64,000 nucleotides of DNA from Microbulbifer harenosus. GTDB taxonomy: Bacteria; Pseudomonadota; Gammaproteobacteria; Pseudomonadales; Cellvibrionaceae. The notes below the pieces were generated by a model that was not told where the DNA came from, made no database searches, and saw only the letters and a program-made list of their open reading frames with translations. Positions within the stretch are counted from its first letter, which is position 1; each line of letters opens with the position of its first letter. Positions 55,686 through 64,000 of the stretch are shown here, piece by piece. Location: positions 1 through 64,000 of the forward strand of contig NZ_VANI01000008.1 in NCBI RefSeq assembly GCF_005771435.1. The letters run 5' to 3'. The position numbers were made by a program, and so were the translations under genes.

Positions 55686-57008
55686 TTAACCCGAAGGAAT
55701 CGTCAACGTCTGCCCCACACGAATCATAGAGGTCTCCATGCCATTGGCCTTCTTCAGATCCCCTACCGAAATGTTGTAGCGGGCCGCGATGCCGGACAGG
55801 GTATCACCCCGGGCGATAGTGTGCTTGCGGTCGGTGCGACTGCCATTGGACGCGAGCCAGCTTCCCGCCGGCGGGCGCGACCTGAAATGGGCCACGATGC
55901 CCTCGCCGAGCTTTTCCGCCATGCGCTTCTGGAACGACGGATCGCGCAGACGCCGCGCCTCGTCCGGGTTGGTGATAAAACCGGTTTCCACCAGGATCGA
56001 CGGCACATCCGGGTTGCGCAGTACCGAGAAGTTCGCCTGCTCCACCTTCTTCTTGTGCAGATGGGTAAAACTGCCAATGGAGCTCAACACACTGCTGCCA
56101 ATATCCAGGCTCGAGTTCATCGTCGCAGTCATCGCCAGGTCCAGCAGCACACCGGCCAGGGTATCGTCCTTGTCGCTGAGACTCAGGCTGCCGGCACCGC
56201 CAATCAGATCCGACTCGTTTTCCCGCTGCGCCAAAAAGCGCGCTGTCTCACTGGTGGCGCCGCGGGAGGAAACCACATACACCCCGGCGCCGCGGGCTTC
56301 CTTGCGGGTAAAAGCATCGGCGTGAATGGACACAAACAGGTCCGCCTTCAGCTGACGCCCCTTTTTCACCCGGTCGCGCAGGGGAATGTAGTAGTCGCCG
56401 GTGCGCACCAGCTTTGCGGTGAAACCCGGTTCGCGCCCAATGACCCTGTGCAGTTCGCGGGAAATCGCCAGCACCACGTCTTTTTCCCGCACCCCGCCGG
56501 GGCCGAGCGCGCCCGGGTCCTCGCCACCGTGGCCGGCGTCGATGGCGATCAGGATTTTCCGTTCGTCAGTCACCTGTTCGATGGTCTTTTCTTCCACCTT
56601 GTCGCGGTCGTGCAGGTCGATCACCAGGCGATCAGGCAGAGACTCGTGGCGGCGCAGGGCGAAGCTGCGGGGATTGACCGGCTGCTTGAGGTCCAGCACC
56701 ACGCGCAGATCGCGCTTGTCTTTGGTGGCGTAGCGCACGCCGGAGATGGGGGTTTCCGCGAGGGGCAAATCGTCCATCGACGCGCCGAGGGTTGCGCCGC
56801 TCACGTCGATCACCACCCGATCGGGGTTCTGCAGGGTAAACAGCTTGTGCTCCGCGGGGCCGTCCAGATCGAATACCAGACGGGTGTGGTCCGGGGCGCG
56901 CCACAGGCGCACGCCCTCCACTTCCGCGGCAAACGACGGCAGCGCTATGAAGAGCGCCCACGCGAACAAAATGGTTGAAAGTCGCACCGGCAACCCTGCT
57001 CCGATCAT
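55686..57008 (-). CDS. amiB: N-acetylmuramoyl-L-alanine amidase AmiB
   Basis: 440 residues. A signal peptide (STILFAWALFIALPSFA) is followed by an AMIN domain (about 28-130), an Amidase_3 zinc domain (about 170-385: IAIDAGHGGEDPGALGPGGVREKDVVLAISRELHRVI, ... SIHADAF, ... ILVETGFITNPDEARRL) and a C-terminal LysM (HTIARGDTLSGIAARYNISVGDLKKANGM). It splits septal peptidoglycan during cell separation. It follows tsaE by about 50 bp; the gap to mutL is enlarged to 420 bp by repeats B and C. Confidence 0.97.
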   Translation of the reverse strand: MIGAGLPVRLSTILFAWALFIALPSFAAEVEGVRLWRAPDHTRLVFDLDGPAEHKLFTLQNPDRVVIDVSGATLGASMDDLPLAETPISGVRYATKDKRDLRVVLDLKQPVNPRSFALRRHESLPDRLVIDLHDRDKVEEKTIEQVTDERKILIAIDAGHGGEDPGALGPGGVREKDVVLAISRELHRVIGREPGFTAKLVRTGDYYIPLRDRVKKGRQLKADLFVSIHADAFTRKEARGAGVYVVSSRGATSETARFLAQRENESDLIGGAGSLSLSDKDDTLAGVLLDLAMTATMNSSLDIGSSVLSSIGSFTHLHKKKVEQANFSVLRNPDVPSILVETGFITNPDEARRLRDPSFQKRMAEKLGEGIVAHFRSRPPAGSWLASNGSRTDRKHTIARGDTLSGIAARYNISVGDLKKANGMETSMIRVGQTLTIPSG

Positions 57009-57058
57009 TATTATTGCCCTGTCGATTCGTTGGCCGGCCTCAATCCGTGAAGCGCGGT

Positions 57059-57556
57059 TCAGATTTTCGCGAAGTGTGCGCCGGCCAAAACCGCAGCCCC
57101 TGCGTCACTTCCCGCCATCAATTTTAGTTCGCGCCCTTCGCCCTGCAATTGCAACTCAAGCCGCAGGTCTGCCACCGGCAACACGCCAATGCCGCGCTCG
57201 GACCACTCCACCAGGCTCAGGCTGCCGGGGCCAAAGTAATCACGCACCCCCATGTACTCCAACTCCTCCGCGTCACCCAGACGATAAAGGTCGAAGTGAT
57301 ACACGCGGAAGTCAGCAAATTCGTAGGGTTCCACCAGAGTGTAGGTGGGGCTCTTTACCGCACCGCGGTGGCCAAACGCCCGCAACACACCGCGGCTGAA
57401 GGTGGTTTTGCCCGCGCCCAGCTGGCCGCCGAGAAAAATCACCAACCCCGCCGCCATACCGGTGTCGATACATGCCTGGCCCAGCGCCTCGCCGGCGGCA
57501 ACGGTGGCCGCTTCGTCGGCCAGGTACAACGCTTTTTCCACGGGTTGCCTGCTCAT
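57059..57556 (-). CDS. tsaE: TsaE, tRNA t6A synthesis ATPase
   Basis: 165 residues from ATG 57556 (MSRQPVEKALYLADEAATVAAGEALGQ). Walker A LGGQLGAGKTTFSRGVLRAFGH and the family block VKSPTYTLVEPYEFADFRVYHFDLYRLGDAEELEYMGVRDYF identify it. It energises the TsaBD transferase in t6A37 modification. A longer frame overlapping nnr is rejected. Four bp separate it from the nnr stop. Confidence 0.96.
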   Translation of the reverse strand: MSRQPVEKALYLADEAATVAAGEALGQACIDTGMAAGLVIFLGGQLGAGKTTFSRGVLRAFGHRGAVKSPTYTLVEPYEFADFRVYHFDLYRLGDAEELEYMGVRDYFGPGSLSLVEWSERGIGVLPVADLRLELQLQGEGRELKLMAGSDAGAAVLAGAHFAKI

Positions 57557-57560
57557 GACA

Positions 57561-59075
57561 TCAGTCCACCAGCTCGCGGACGTGCGGCAGCAGATCCGTG
57601 GCGAGCAACCCGCGCTGGCCAGCCGCCGCGGCGCGGTTGCCCGCCTCACCGTGCAGCCACACCCCGAGGCGCGCCGCCGCCGGCAGCGCCAGGCCCTGAC
57701 CGATCAACGACGCAATAATACCGGTGAGCAGGTCGCCCATGCCGCCGGACGCCATGCCCGGATTGCCGGTATTGATCACGTCCACACCGTCTGCATGGGC
57801 GATCAGGGTACCAGCGCCCTTTAATACCACCACGCCACTGAATTTTTCCTGAATCGCGCGCGCGGCGGCCACCGGATCGGCACTCACCTCCGCGGTCGGA
57901 ATTCCCAGCAGTCGCGCCGCCTCGCCAATGTGCGGGGTCAACACCCAATCGTCTCGCTTGATGCCGGCGAGCACGCGGCCGCCGGCGAGAATATTCAGTG
58001 CATCCGCGTCCAGCACCAGTTTTGCTGGCGCCCGCCCGGCGCGCGCCAGCAGCTGCTCGCTCCAGGGGGAGTGGCCGAGACCGGGGCCGACGGCGATCAC
58101 ATCCGGCGATTCCAACAAGGGTTCCAGTTCCTGCCCGGACACCACCGGGTGCGCCATTACCTCCGGGCGGCGGCTGAGCGACGCCACTACATGCTCCGGG
58201 CGGGTGGCGAGCGAAATGAGGCCGCTGCCGGTGCGCGCCGCCGCCTCCGATGCTATCAGCGCGGCACCGCCTAAGCCGTGGTCGCCACCGACGATCAGCA
58301 CATGGCCAAACTGGTTCTTGTAGCTGTCGGCGGCGCGCGCGGGCAGCCGCTCCAGACTGCCGCCGCTATAGCGGGTGAGCTGCGCCGGCACCTGCGCGTA
58401 GACCGCCGGCGCAGCACCCAGATCCTCGAAAATTACATCGCCCGCGAGCGCTGGCCCGCGCCCCAGAAACAGGCCCGCCTTGCGGCCGATAAAGGTGACT
58501 GTGGCATTCGCACTCACCGCGTCTGCGGCAAAACCGCTGTCCGCGTTCAGGCCCGAGGGCAGGTCCACTGCCAACACCGGCGCAGGGGAGCGGTTGATAT
58601 GTTCAATGGCGGCATCCAGCGGCGCGCGCAGCTCGCCACTGAATCCGGTGCCCAGCAGCGCATCCACCAGTACGGTGTTTTTCTCCACCGCCGGCAGCTC
58701 GGCGAGACTGGTTACCAGGGTTGCGCCCTCGCGCTCGGCAAAACCGTGGGCTTCCAGTGCTTCGCCTTTCAGTTTGTCGGCGGGCACCCCCACATACACG
58801 GTCACCGGAATCTGGCGCTGGGCGGCAAGCCCGGCAATGACATAGCCATCGCCACCGTTGTTGCCACCGCCGCAGAACACCTGGATCGAACTCACCTCAG
58901 GCCAGCGGTTGCGCAGCGCATCAAACGCCGCGCGACCGGCGCGCTTCATCAGCGCGATAGCGGGAATCTGCTGCTGGCTGATCACCAGTCCGTCCAACTG
59001 GCGCACGGCCTCGGCGCGGTAGAGTTTTTGCGGTTCTGTTGGGGAGGGATTCTGACTGTCCATAGTGTCCGACAT
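57561..59075 (-). CDS. nnr: Bifunctional NAD(P)H-hydrate epimerase/dehydratase
   Basis: 504 residues. The N-terminal epimerase domain (about 18-225) has FCGGGNNGGDGYVIAGLAAQ and VDALLGTGFSGELR; the C-terminal ADP-dependent dehydratase domain (about 235-500) has VGPGLGHSPWSEQ, LDADALNILAG, TPHIGEAARLLG and NTGNPGMASGGMGDLLTGIIASLIGQG. It repairs hydrated NAD(P)H. It is divergent from queG and leads the tsaE-amiB-mutL block. Confidence 0.96.
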   Translation of the reverse strand: MSDTMDSQNPSPTEPQKLYRAEAVRQLDGLVISQQQIPAIALMKRAGRAAFDALRNRWPEVSSIQVFCGGGNNGGDGYVIAGLAAQRQIPVTVYVGVPADKLKGEALEAHGFAEREGATLVTSLAELPAVEKNTVLVDALLGTGFSGELRAPLDAAIEHINRSPAPVLAVDLPSGLNADSGFAADAVSANATVTFIGRKAGLFLGRGPALAGDVIFEDLGAAPAVYAQVPAQLTRYSGGSLERLPARAADSYKNQFGHVLIVGGDHGLGGAALIASEAAARTGSGLISLATRPEHVVASLSRRPEVMAHPVVSGQELEPLLESPDVIAVGPGLGHSPWSEQLLARAGRAPAKLVLDADALNILAGGRVLAGIKRDDWVLTPHIGEAARLLGIPTAEVSADPVAAARAIQEKFSGVVVLKGAGTLIAHADGVDVINTGNPGMASGGMGDLLTGIIASLIGQGLALPAAARLGVWLHGEAGNRAAAAGQRGLLATDLLPHVRELVD

Positions 59076-59268
59076 AAGTGGCTACTGCATTCCAGCTTTG
59101 GGGCACCTCTAAAAATCTGCTGCGCATGCGCCTGACGGCATCTGTTCGCACAATTTCTAAAGGCGGCCTGTGGTCAATTTTTAAACTGTGGCAAAATACC
59201 GGCGATTATACCGTCTCCACCCCCAAACCGCCGCACACCGCCACCGCCAATTTTGTGACCACGCCTCC

Positions 59269-60387
59269 ATGAGCAACTCCCCAGATCCACAGACCATGGC
59301 CGACCTCGCCGCGCAGATCCGCGTGTGGGGGCGCGAGCTGGGTTTTCAGCAGGTGGGGATTACCGACTGCCAGCTCGAGCAACACGGCGAGCGGCTGCAA
59401 GCGTGGCTGGACGCGGGCTACAACGCCGATATGGAGTGGATGGGCGCACACGGTGCCAAGCGCTGGCGACCGGAGTTGCTGGAAGAAGGCACACTGCGGG
59501 TGATCAGTGTGCGCCTGGACTACCTACCCCCGGACACCCAGCCGGTGCAGGTACTGAAAGACCCGGGCAAGGCCTACGTATCCCGCTACGCCAACGGCCG
59601 CGACTACCACAAGCTGATCCGCAAACGCCTGGCGCAACTGGCGCAGCAGATCGACCGCTACTGTGACGAGCGCGGCATCGCGGCGAGCGGACGCGCGTTT
59701 ACCGACAGTGCACCGGTAATGGAGCGGGCGCTGGCGGAGAAAGCCGGGCTCGGCTGGATCGGCAAGAACTGTATGGTGATCAATAGCAGTGCCGGCAGCT
59801 GGTTTTTTCTCGGCGAGATCTACACCAACCTGCCGCTGCCGCTGGATGTGAGCGAGCAGCCGAACCAATGCGGCGAGTGCACCGCATGCCTGAAGGTGTG
59901 CCCAACCGATGCCTTCGTGGACGCGTATACACTCGACGCGCGCCGCTGCATTTCCTACCTGACCATCGAGAACAAGGGCCCGATCCCGGAGGAATTCCGT
60001 GAGCCCATGGGCAACCGGGTATTCGGCTGCGACGACTGCCAGATCATCTGCCCGTGGAACAAATTCGCCAAATCCACCGGTGAGTCCGATTTCCACCCGC
60101 GGCATGGGCTGGATAGTGGTGCGCTGGTGGATCTGTTCAAGTGGACCGAGGAGGAATTTCTGCGGAAAACCGAGGGGTCGGCGATTCGGCGGATTGGGTT
60201 TGAGCGGTGGCAGCGGAATCTGGCGGTGGCTCTAGGAAATTCTGATCCCGCCCCGCAAACCGTTTCGGTGTTGGAGCAGGCGCTGGGCACTACTACGCCA
60301 TTGGTTGCAGAGCATATTGAGTGGGCCTTGGAGCGGTTGCGTAGTGGGCGGCGTAGAAAACGGAAAATCAAACGGGCTGCATCTTGA
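59269..60387 (+). CDS. queG: Epoxyqueuosine reductase
   Basis: 372 residues from ATG 59269. Motifs: IRVWGRELGFQQVGITDC, FTDSAPVMERALAEKAGLGWIGKNCMVIN (cobalamin-binding region, with the Asp in TDSAP), and two 4Fe-4S sets CGECTACLKVCPTDAF and CDDCQIICPWNKF. A HEAT-like C-terminus and a Lys/Arg-rich tail follow. It performs the last step of queuosine synthesis. A longer frame from 59188 lacks family support. Confidence 0.96.
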   Translation: MSNSPDPQTMADLAAQIRVWGRELGFQQVGITDCQLEQHGERLQAWLDAGYNADMEWMGAHGAKRWRPELLEEGTLRVISVRLDYLPPDTQPVQVLKDPGKAYVSRYANGRDYHKLIRKRLAQLAQQIDRYCDERGIAASGRAFTDSAPVMERALAEKAGLGWIGKNCMVINSSAGSWFFLGEIYTNLPLPLDVSEQPNQCGECTACLKVCPTDAFVDAYTLDARRCISYLTIENKGPIPEEFREPMGNRVFGCDDCQIICPWNKFAKSTGESDFHPRHGLDSGALVDLFKWTEEEFLRKTEGSAIRRIGFERWQRNLAVALGNSDPAPQTVSVLEQALGTTTPLVAEHIEWALERLRSGRRRKRKIKRAAS

Positions 60388-60427
60388 GTTTTTGGCCCGA
60401 AGCATTGGGAGCTTTGATTTAGGTTTG

Positions 60428-60546
60428 GTGGCGGCGAAGCGCCGGGTATCTGTTTCCAAAACCGCTGTGAATACATCCCTGTACGCTGCGTCGGCGACGT
60501 CCCTGTCGCCGACGCTTTTGGAAACAGATCCCCGTCACTCCACCTT
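60428..60546 (-). repeat. Hairpin repeat, copy D (reverse)
   Basis: Outer stem ATCTGTTTCCAAAA (60448-60461) pairs with 60516-60529. Hairpin 1 (60488-60515) has GCGTCGGCGAC arms. Hairpin 2 on the minus strand (60473-60484) is GTACAGGGATGT, an exact CsrA consensus match. It lies downstream of queG, in sense with orn's transcript. Confidence 0.92.
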
Positions 60547-60631
60547 CAAATCGAGTTTTTCACTCCGTAAGCGTTTAGCTCCCGCGAGCTATTGGATTTG
60601 GCGTACGAAGTTCCGCGCAACGATGCGAAGG

Positions 60632-60745
60632 TCGGGTGCCGGGTAAGGGTTTTCAGGAGCGTCGCAAACAGGGACGTTTGCGACGCAGCGTACATGGATG
60701 TACTCGCAGCGGTCCTGAAAACCCTTACCCGGTGCGCGGCCGCCA
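60632..60745 (+). repeat. Hairpin repeat, copy E (forward)
   Basis: Perfect 18-bp outer stem GGGTAAGGGTTTTCAGGA (60641-60658) with 60713-60730. Hairpin 1 GCGTCGCAAAC/GTTTGCGACGC (60659-60686) has loop AGGGAC. Hairpin 2 GTACATGGATGT is at 60690-60701. It is inverted relative to copy D, and both fill the 402-bp gap between the convergent queG and orn. Confidence 0.92.
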
Positions 60746-60789
60746 CCACCCCAGCTTCCAAGCCACCAACACAAAAAGAGGTCAAAACC

Positions 60790-61332
60790 TCAACTCATGC
60801 GAAAAAAGTGCTCGCGATAATGCTTCAGTTCATTGATCGAATCGTGAATATCATCCAGTGCCAGGTGTGAAGAGGTCTTCTTAACGCCTTCCAACACGTC
60901 AGGCCGCCAGCGCCGGGCCAGCTCCTTCACCGAGCTCACATCCAGATTCCGGTAGTGGAAGTACCGCTCCAGTAACGGCATGTACTTCACCAGAAAGCGG
61001 CGATCCTGGCCAATGGAATTGCCGCACATGGGCGAGGCGCCCTCCGGCACCCAGTGGCTCAGGAACTCGATGGTCTCCCGCTCCGCCTCCCGCTCACTGA
61101 ACGACGACTCCTTCACCCGCGCCACCAGCCCCGATCCCCCGTGCTGCTCCGTATTCCAGTCATCCATCGCCGCCAGCAGCGCATCGCTCTGGTGGATCGC
61201 CATCACCGGCCCCTCCGCCAGCACATTCAGGCGCGAATCCGTCACCACCGTGGCAATCTCGATGATGCGCTCTCTCTCGGGATCGAGACCGGTCATTTCC
61301 AGATCGATCCAGATCAGATTATTCTGATCCAC
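60790..61332 (-). CDS. orn: Oligoribonuclease
   Basis: 180 residues from GTG 61332 with AGGAG six bases upstream, the normal Orn length: [71 protein letters not shown] and [22 protein letters not shown]. This is a DEDDh 3'-5' exonuclease that degrades 2-mers, including pGpG from c-di-GMP turnover. The apparent upstream ATG (61440) would add 36 foreign residues. Confidence 0.97.
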   Translation of the reverse strand: MDQNNLIWIDLEMTGLDPERERIIEIATVVTDSRLNVLAEGPVMAIHQSDALLAAMDDWNTEQHGGSGLVARVKESSFSEREAERETIEFLSHWVPEGASPMCGNSIGQDRRFLVKYMPLLERYFHYRNLDVSSVKELARRWRPDVLEGVKKTSSHLALDDIHDSINELKHYREHFFRMS

Positions 61333-61499
61333 AATAGTCTCCTGTCTGGCCGCCAGACCCGGCGGCAAATGAATATGGCATGGACGAATGGGCTGGAATC
61401 TACAAGATTGGCAAGGTACCGCAATCCTACAGTGATGCAAGTTATAATCCGCCGCCCCCCCACAAACCGAGCGCCGCCCCGGCCCCTGAATCAGGATCT

Positions 61500-62531
61500 A
61501 TGAGCAAACGCAAACTCAACCGCCGCCAACGGTGGCGCATCGCCAAGATTCAGGAAGAACGGGAAGCCCGCGCGCGCAAACGCGACGCGAGCTTCGAGCA
61601 CGCGGAAGAAGAGGGTGACCTGGGGCCGGAACAGACCGGTCTCATCATCGCCAACTACGGCAGCCAGGTGCTGGTGGAAGGTGAAGCCGGCAGCACACTG
61701 CGACAGCGCTGCCATGTGCGCGCAAATATCGACACGTTGGTAACCGGTGACCAGGTTGCCTGGCGCCCGGCCACCGGCGAATCCACCGGCGGCCTCGGTG
61801 TCGTCGGCGCGCGCCTGCCGCGCCATTCCGAGTTGCAGCGCCCGGACCGCTACGGCGACATGAAAACCGTTGCCGCCAACATCGACCGCATTCTCATTGT
61901 CATAGCGCCCTACCCCGAGCCCTTCGCCAACGCCATCGACCGCTATCTGGTGGCCGCGGAGACCACCGGCATACAGCCGCTGCTGCTGCTGAACAAGATA
62001 GACCTGATCGACGACAGCAACCGCGACAGCCTGGAACAACTGCTGGCCCCCTATCCCGGTCTCGGCTACGAGGTACTCAAGCTTTCCACCAAAACCGGCG
62101 AAGGTCTCGACGGCCTGCTCGCCACCCTCGCCCAAGGCACCAGTGTGTTCGTCGGCCAGTCGGGCGTGGGCAAATCGTCGCTGATCAACGGCCTGCTGCC
62201 CGGTACCGACGCGCGCACCGGCGCGCTGTCGGAAGCCACCGGCAAAGGGACCCACACCACCACCGCCGCGGAACTGTTTCACCTGCCCAGTGGCGGCGAT
62301 CTGATAGACTCCCCCGGCATCCGCGAATTCGGTATCTGGCACATGAGCGAACAGGAACTGCTGGAAGGCTTCGTGGAATTCCGCCCGTTTATCGGCCACT
62401 GCCGCTTCCGCGACTGTAACCACCAGGGCGAACCCGGCTGTGCCATCAAAAACGCCCTCAAGCGCGGCGACATCAGCCAGCGGCGCATGGACAGCTACCA
62501 GCATCTGCGCAACAGCCTGGAAAATGAATAG
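61500..62531 (+). CDS. rsgA: RsgA, small-subunit biogenesis GTPase
   Basis: 343 residues from ATG 61500 (AGGA upstream): MSKRKLNRRQRWRIAKIQEER. An OB fold leads into a circularly permuted GTPase: NKIDLIDDSNRD (G4), then VGQSGVGKSSLINGLLPG (G1), then DLIDSPGIREFGI (G3), and a zinc finger HCRFRDCNHQGEPGCAIKNAL. It helps mature the 30S subunit. It is divergent from orn, as in Pseudomonas. Confidence 0.97.
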   Translation: MSKRKLNRRQRWRIAKIQEEREARARKRDASFEHAEEEGDLGPEQTGLIIANYGSQVLVEGEAGSTLRQRCHVRANIDTLVTGDQVAWRPATGESTGGLGVVGARLPRHSELQRPDRYGDMKTVAANIDRILIVIAPYPEPFANAIDRYLVAAETTGIQPLLLLNKIDLIDDSNRDSLEQLLAPYPGLGYEVLKLSTKTGEGLDGLLATLAQGTSVFVGQSGVGKSSLINGLLPGTDARTGALSEATGKGTHTTTAAELFHLPSGGDLIDSPGIREFGIWHMSEQELLEGFVEFRPFIGHCRFRDCNHQGEPGCAIKNALKRGDISQRRMDSYQHLRNSLENE

Positions 62532-62558
62532 CAGGCCCACACAGATTAGGAAACGTCA

Positions 62559-63365
62559 GTGAGTCAAATCCCCCTGATCCTCGAACCGGAGCAACTCGCC
62601 CCACTGCTGGAACACGAAGAAATCCGCGTGGTTGACCTCAGCTCCCCGGCCAACTATTTCGCCGGCCACATCCCCGGCGCCATCGGCCTGCCCTTCCAGG
62701 CGCTGCTCGCCGGCACCCCACCGGCACCCGGAAAACTGCCTTCAATTGAGCGCCTCACCGAAGTCATGCAGGCCATCGGCCTCACCCCCGACACCCACAT
62801 CGTCGCCTGCGACGATGAAGGCGGCGGCTGGGCCGGACGCCTGCTGTGGACCCTCGACGTCATCGGCCACAAGAAATACAGCTACTTGAATGGCGGCATG
62901 ATCGCGTGGAAAAACGCCGGCATGCCGCTCACCAGCGAAGACACCGTCGTTGCCCCCAGCGATATCCACATCCAGATCGCCGACGACGCACCGATGATCG
63001 ACGCGGAACAAATCCAGCAGCGCCTGGGTCAAAACGACCTGCAGATCTGGGACGCCCGCTCACCCGCGGAATACACCGGCGCACGCCTCGTCGCCATGCG
63101 CGGCGGCCACATCCCCGGCGCCATCAACTGCGAGTGGACCCAGCTCATGGATCCGCAACGCGACCTGCGCATCCGCGCCGATGCCAGAGAATTCCTCGCC
63201 GCGCTCGGCATTGACGGCGAAACAGAAATCGCCACCCACTGCCAGAGCCACCACCGCTCGGCGTTTACCTGGCTGGTGGGGAAATCTCTGGGATTTCCCA
63301 TCAAAGCCTATCCGGGATCGTGGAGTGAATGGGGCAACCTGCCGGATACGCCGATCGAAAACTAG
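62559..63365 (+). CDS. Tandem rhodanese sulfurtransferase
   Basis: 268 residues from GTG 62559 with AGGAAA upstream. Two rhodanese domains: the first (about 5-120) has ACDDEGGGWAGRLLWTL, with Asp where the catalytic Cys should be; the second (about 145-265) has THCQSHHRSAFTW with the active Cys. It is expected to transfer sulfane sulfur. It lies 28 bp after rsgA and before psd, the conserved rhodanese-psd neighbourhood of Pseudomonas-like genomes. Confidence 0.92.
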   Translation: MSQIPLILEPEQLAPLLEHEEIRVVDLSSPANYFAGHIPGAIGLPFQALLAGTPPAPGKLPSIERLTEVMQAIGLTPDTHIVACDDEGGGWAGRLLWTLDVIGHKKYSYLNGGMIAWKNAGMPLTSEDTVVAPSDIHIQIADDAPMIDAEQIQQRLGQNDLQIWDARSPAEYTGARLVAMRGGHIPGAINCEWTQLMDPQRDLRIRADAREFLAALGIDGETEIATHCQSHHRSAFTWLVGKSLGFPIKAYPGSWSEWGNLPDTPIEN

Positions 63366-63461
63366 ACTCAGTGCTGTCGACTTCTGGATTCCCGCCTGCG
63401 CGGGAATGAAGATGAATTGAGTTAGCACGCTTTCTAACGAAGTAAATTCCTTCGACTCGAA

Positions 63462-63576
63462 GGACAGGTGGCGGGGATTCGTTTTCGAAAGCGTCGGCAA
63501 CAGGGATGTTGCCGACGCAGCGTACAGGGATGTATTCACAGCGGTTTCGAAAACGAATACCCGGTGCCTGACCGCC
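63462..63576 (+). repeat. Hairpin repeat, copy F (forward)
   Basis: Outer stem ATTCGTTTTCGAAA (63477-63490) pairs with 63545-63558. Hairpin 1 GCGTCGGCAAC/GTTGCCGACGC (63491-63518) has loop AGGGAT. Hairpin 2 GTACAGGGATGT (63522-63533) is an exact CsrA consensus match. It is in sense, 67 bp before the psd ATG. Confidence 0.92.
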
Positions 63577-63643
63577 ACTCAAGGTTGCCAAAGCTCTACA
63601 CGGATCTGGCACCGAACCAAAACCAACGGGACCAAAGAACTAC

Positions 63644-64000
63644 ATGAACCCGAAACTGTTTATTTTCCTGCAATACATCACCCCCCAACACCTGCTCTCC
63701 AGAGCCGCGGGGTGGCTCGCCGAAACCCGCATCGGCGGCATCAAAAACCCGTTCACCAAATGGTTCGTGGAAAAATACCAAGTCGACATGAGCGAGGCAC
63801 AGGAAGAGGACTACACCGCCTACACCTGCTTCAACGACTTCTTTACCCGCGCCCTCAAACAAGGCGCCCGTCCCATCGTCGAAGGTGAAAACACCATCGC
63901 CGGCTGCGCCGACGGCGCCATCAGCCAGCTGGGCGACATCCACAACGGTAGAATCTTCCAGGCCAAAGGTCAGGACTACAGCCTGCTCGAACTCGTCGGC
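63644..64000 (+). CDS. psd: Phosphatidylserine decarboxylase, N-terminal part (runs off the window)
   Basis: The first 119 codons are seen: MNPKLFIFLQYITPQHLLSRAAGWLAETRIGGIKNPFTKWFVEKYQVDMSEAQ, then YTCFNDFFTRALKQGARPI, CADGAISQLGDI and FQAKGQDYSLLELVG, all characteristic of the Psd proenzyme. The pyruvoyl cleavage site lies beyond the window. The enzyme makes phosphatidylethanolamine at the inner membrane. Repeat F lies in its leader. Confidence 0.95.
   Translation, partial: MNPKLFIFLQYITPQHLLSRAAGWLAETRIGGIKNPFTKWFVEKYQVDMSEAQEEDYTAYTCFNDFFTRALKQGARPIVEGENTIAGCADGAISQLGDIHNGRIFQAKGQDYSLLELVG

Overview
The window reads as a chromosome segment of a marine-type gammaproteobacterium of the Pseudomonadales/Cellvibrionales kind; Microbulbifer or a relative is my best guess. 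The reasons are the housekeeping order psd - rhodanese - rsgA - orn - queG - nnr - tsaE - amiB - mutL - miaA - hfq - hflX - hflK - hflC - hisZ - purA, which matches Pseudomonas-like genomes but lacks motAB, and a secreted chitin/cellulose-type AA10 LPMO. The genus call is inference. I saw no rRNA, tRNA, CRISPR array or complete insertion sequence.

Left part (1-39200): a two-partner secretion pair (TpsB transporter and the 5' part of a large TpsA exoprotein) lies downstream of a PpkA-type kinase, all on the minus strand. Divergent from the kinase is an hcp - vgrG - DUF6931-like - PAAR unit. A full imp-like type VI secretion system (T6SS) follows on the minus strand in two blocks. Block 1 (34708 to 23402) is degenerate REP-type transposase - TssB/TssC-like fusion - FHA - tssJ - tssK - tssL - tssM - tagF. 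Block 2 (23055 to 11047) is a hypothetical gene - tssA - tssB - tssC - second tssC - tssE - tssF - tssG - clpV. A PP2C phosphatase (PppA) and an Rhs protein with no recognisable toxin tip run divergently from block 1. PpkA, PppA and FHA together suggest threonine-phosphorylation control. The cluster carries three TssC-type proteins, one fused to a TssB-like part, and GTAC-centred palindromes precede three of its transcription units.

Middle (39300-45300): the LPMO, a Bcr/CflA-type MFS exporter, a divergent aspartoacylase/succinylglutamate desuccinylase family protein, an MltB-type transglycosylase and a hemolysin III family membrane protein.

Right part (45400-64000): the conserved housekeeping block for RNA metabolism, mismatch repair, cell-wall amidase, tRNA modification, HflKC quality control and purine/histidine enzymes, ending in a truncated psd.

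The most unusual feature is a family of six intergenic hairpin elements of about 105-120 bp (near 43.1, 55.4, 55.6, 60.5, 60.7 and 63.5 kb). Each has an outer stem whose sequence differs between copies but stays self-complementary, and two inner hairpins presenting GGA. In three copies one inner hairpin exactly matches the CsrA/RsmA SELEX consensus RUACARGGAUGU. This looks like a structurally selected, possibly mobile, CsrA-binding repeat family.
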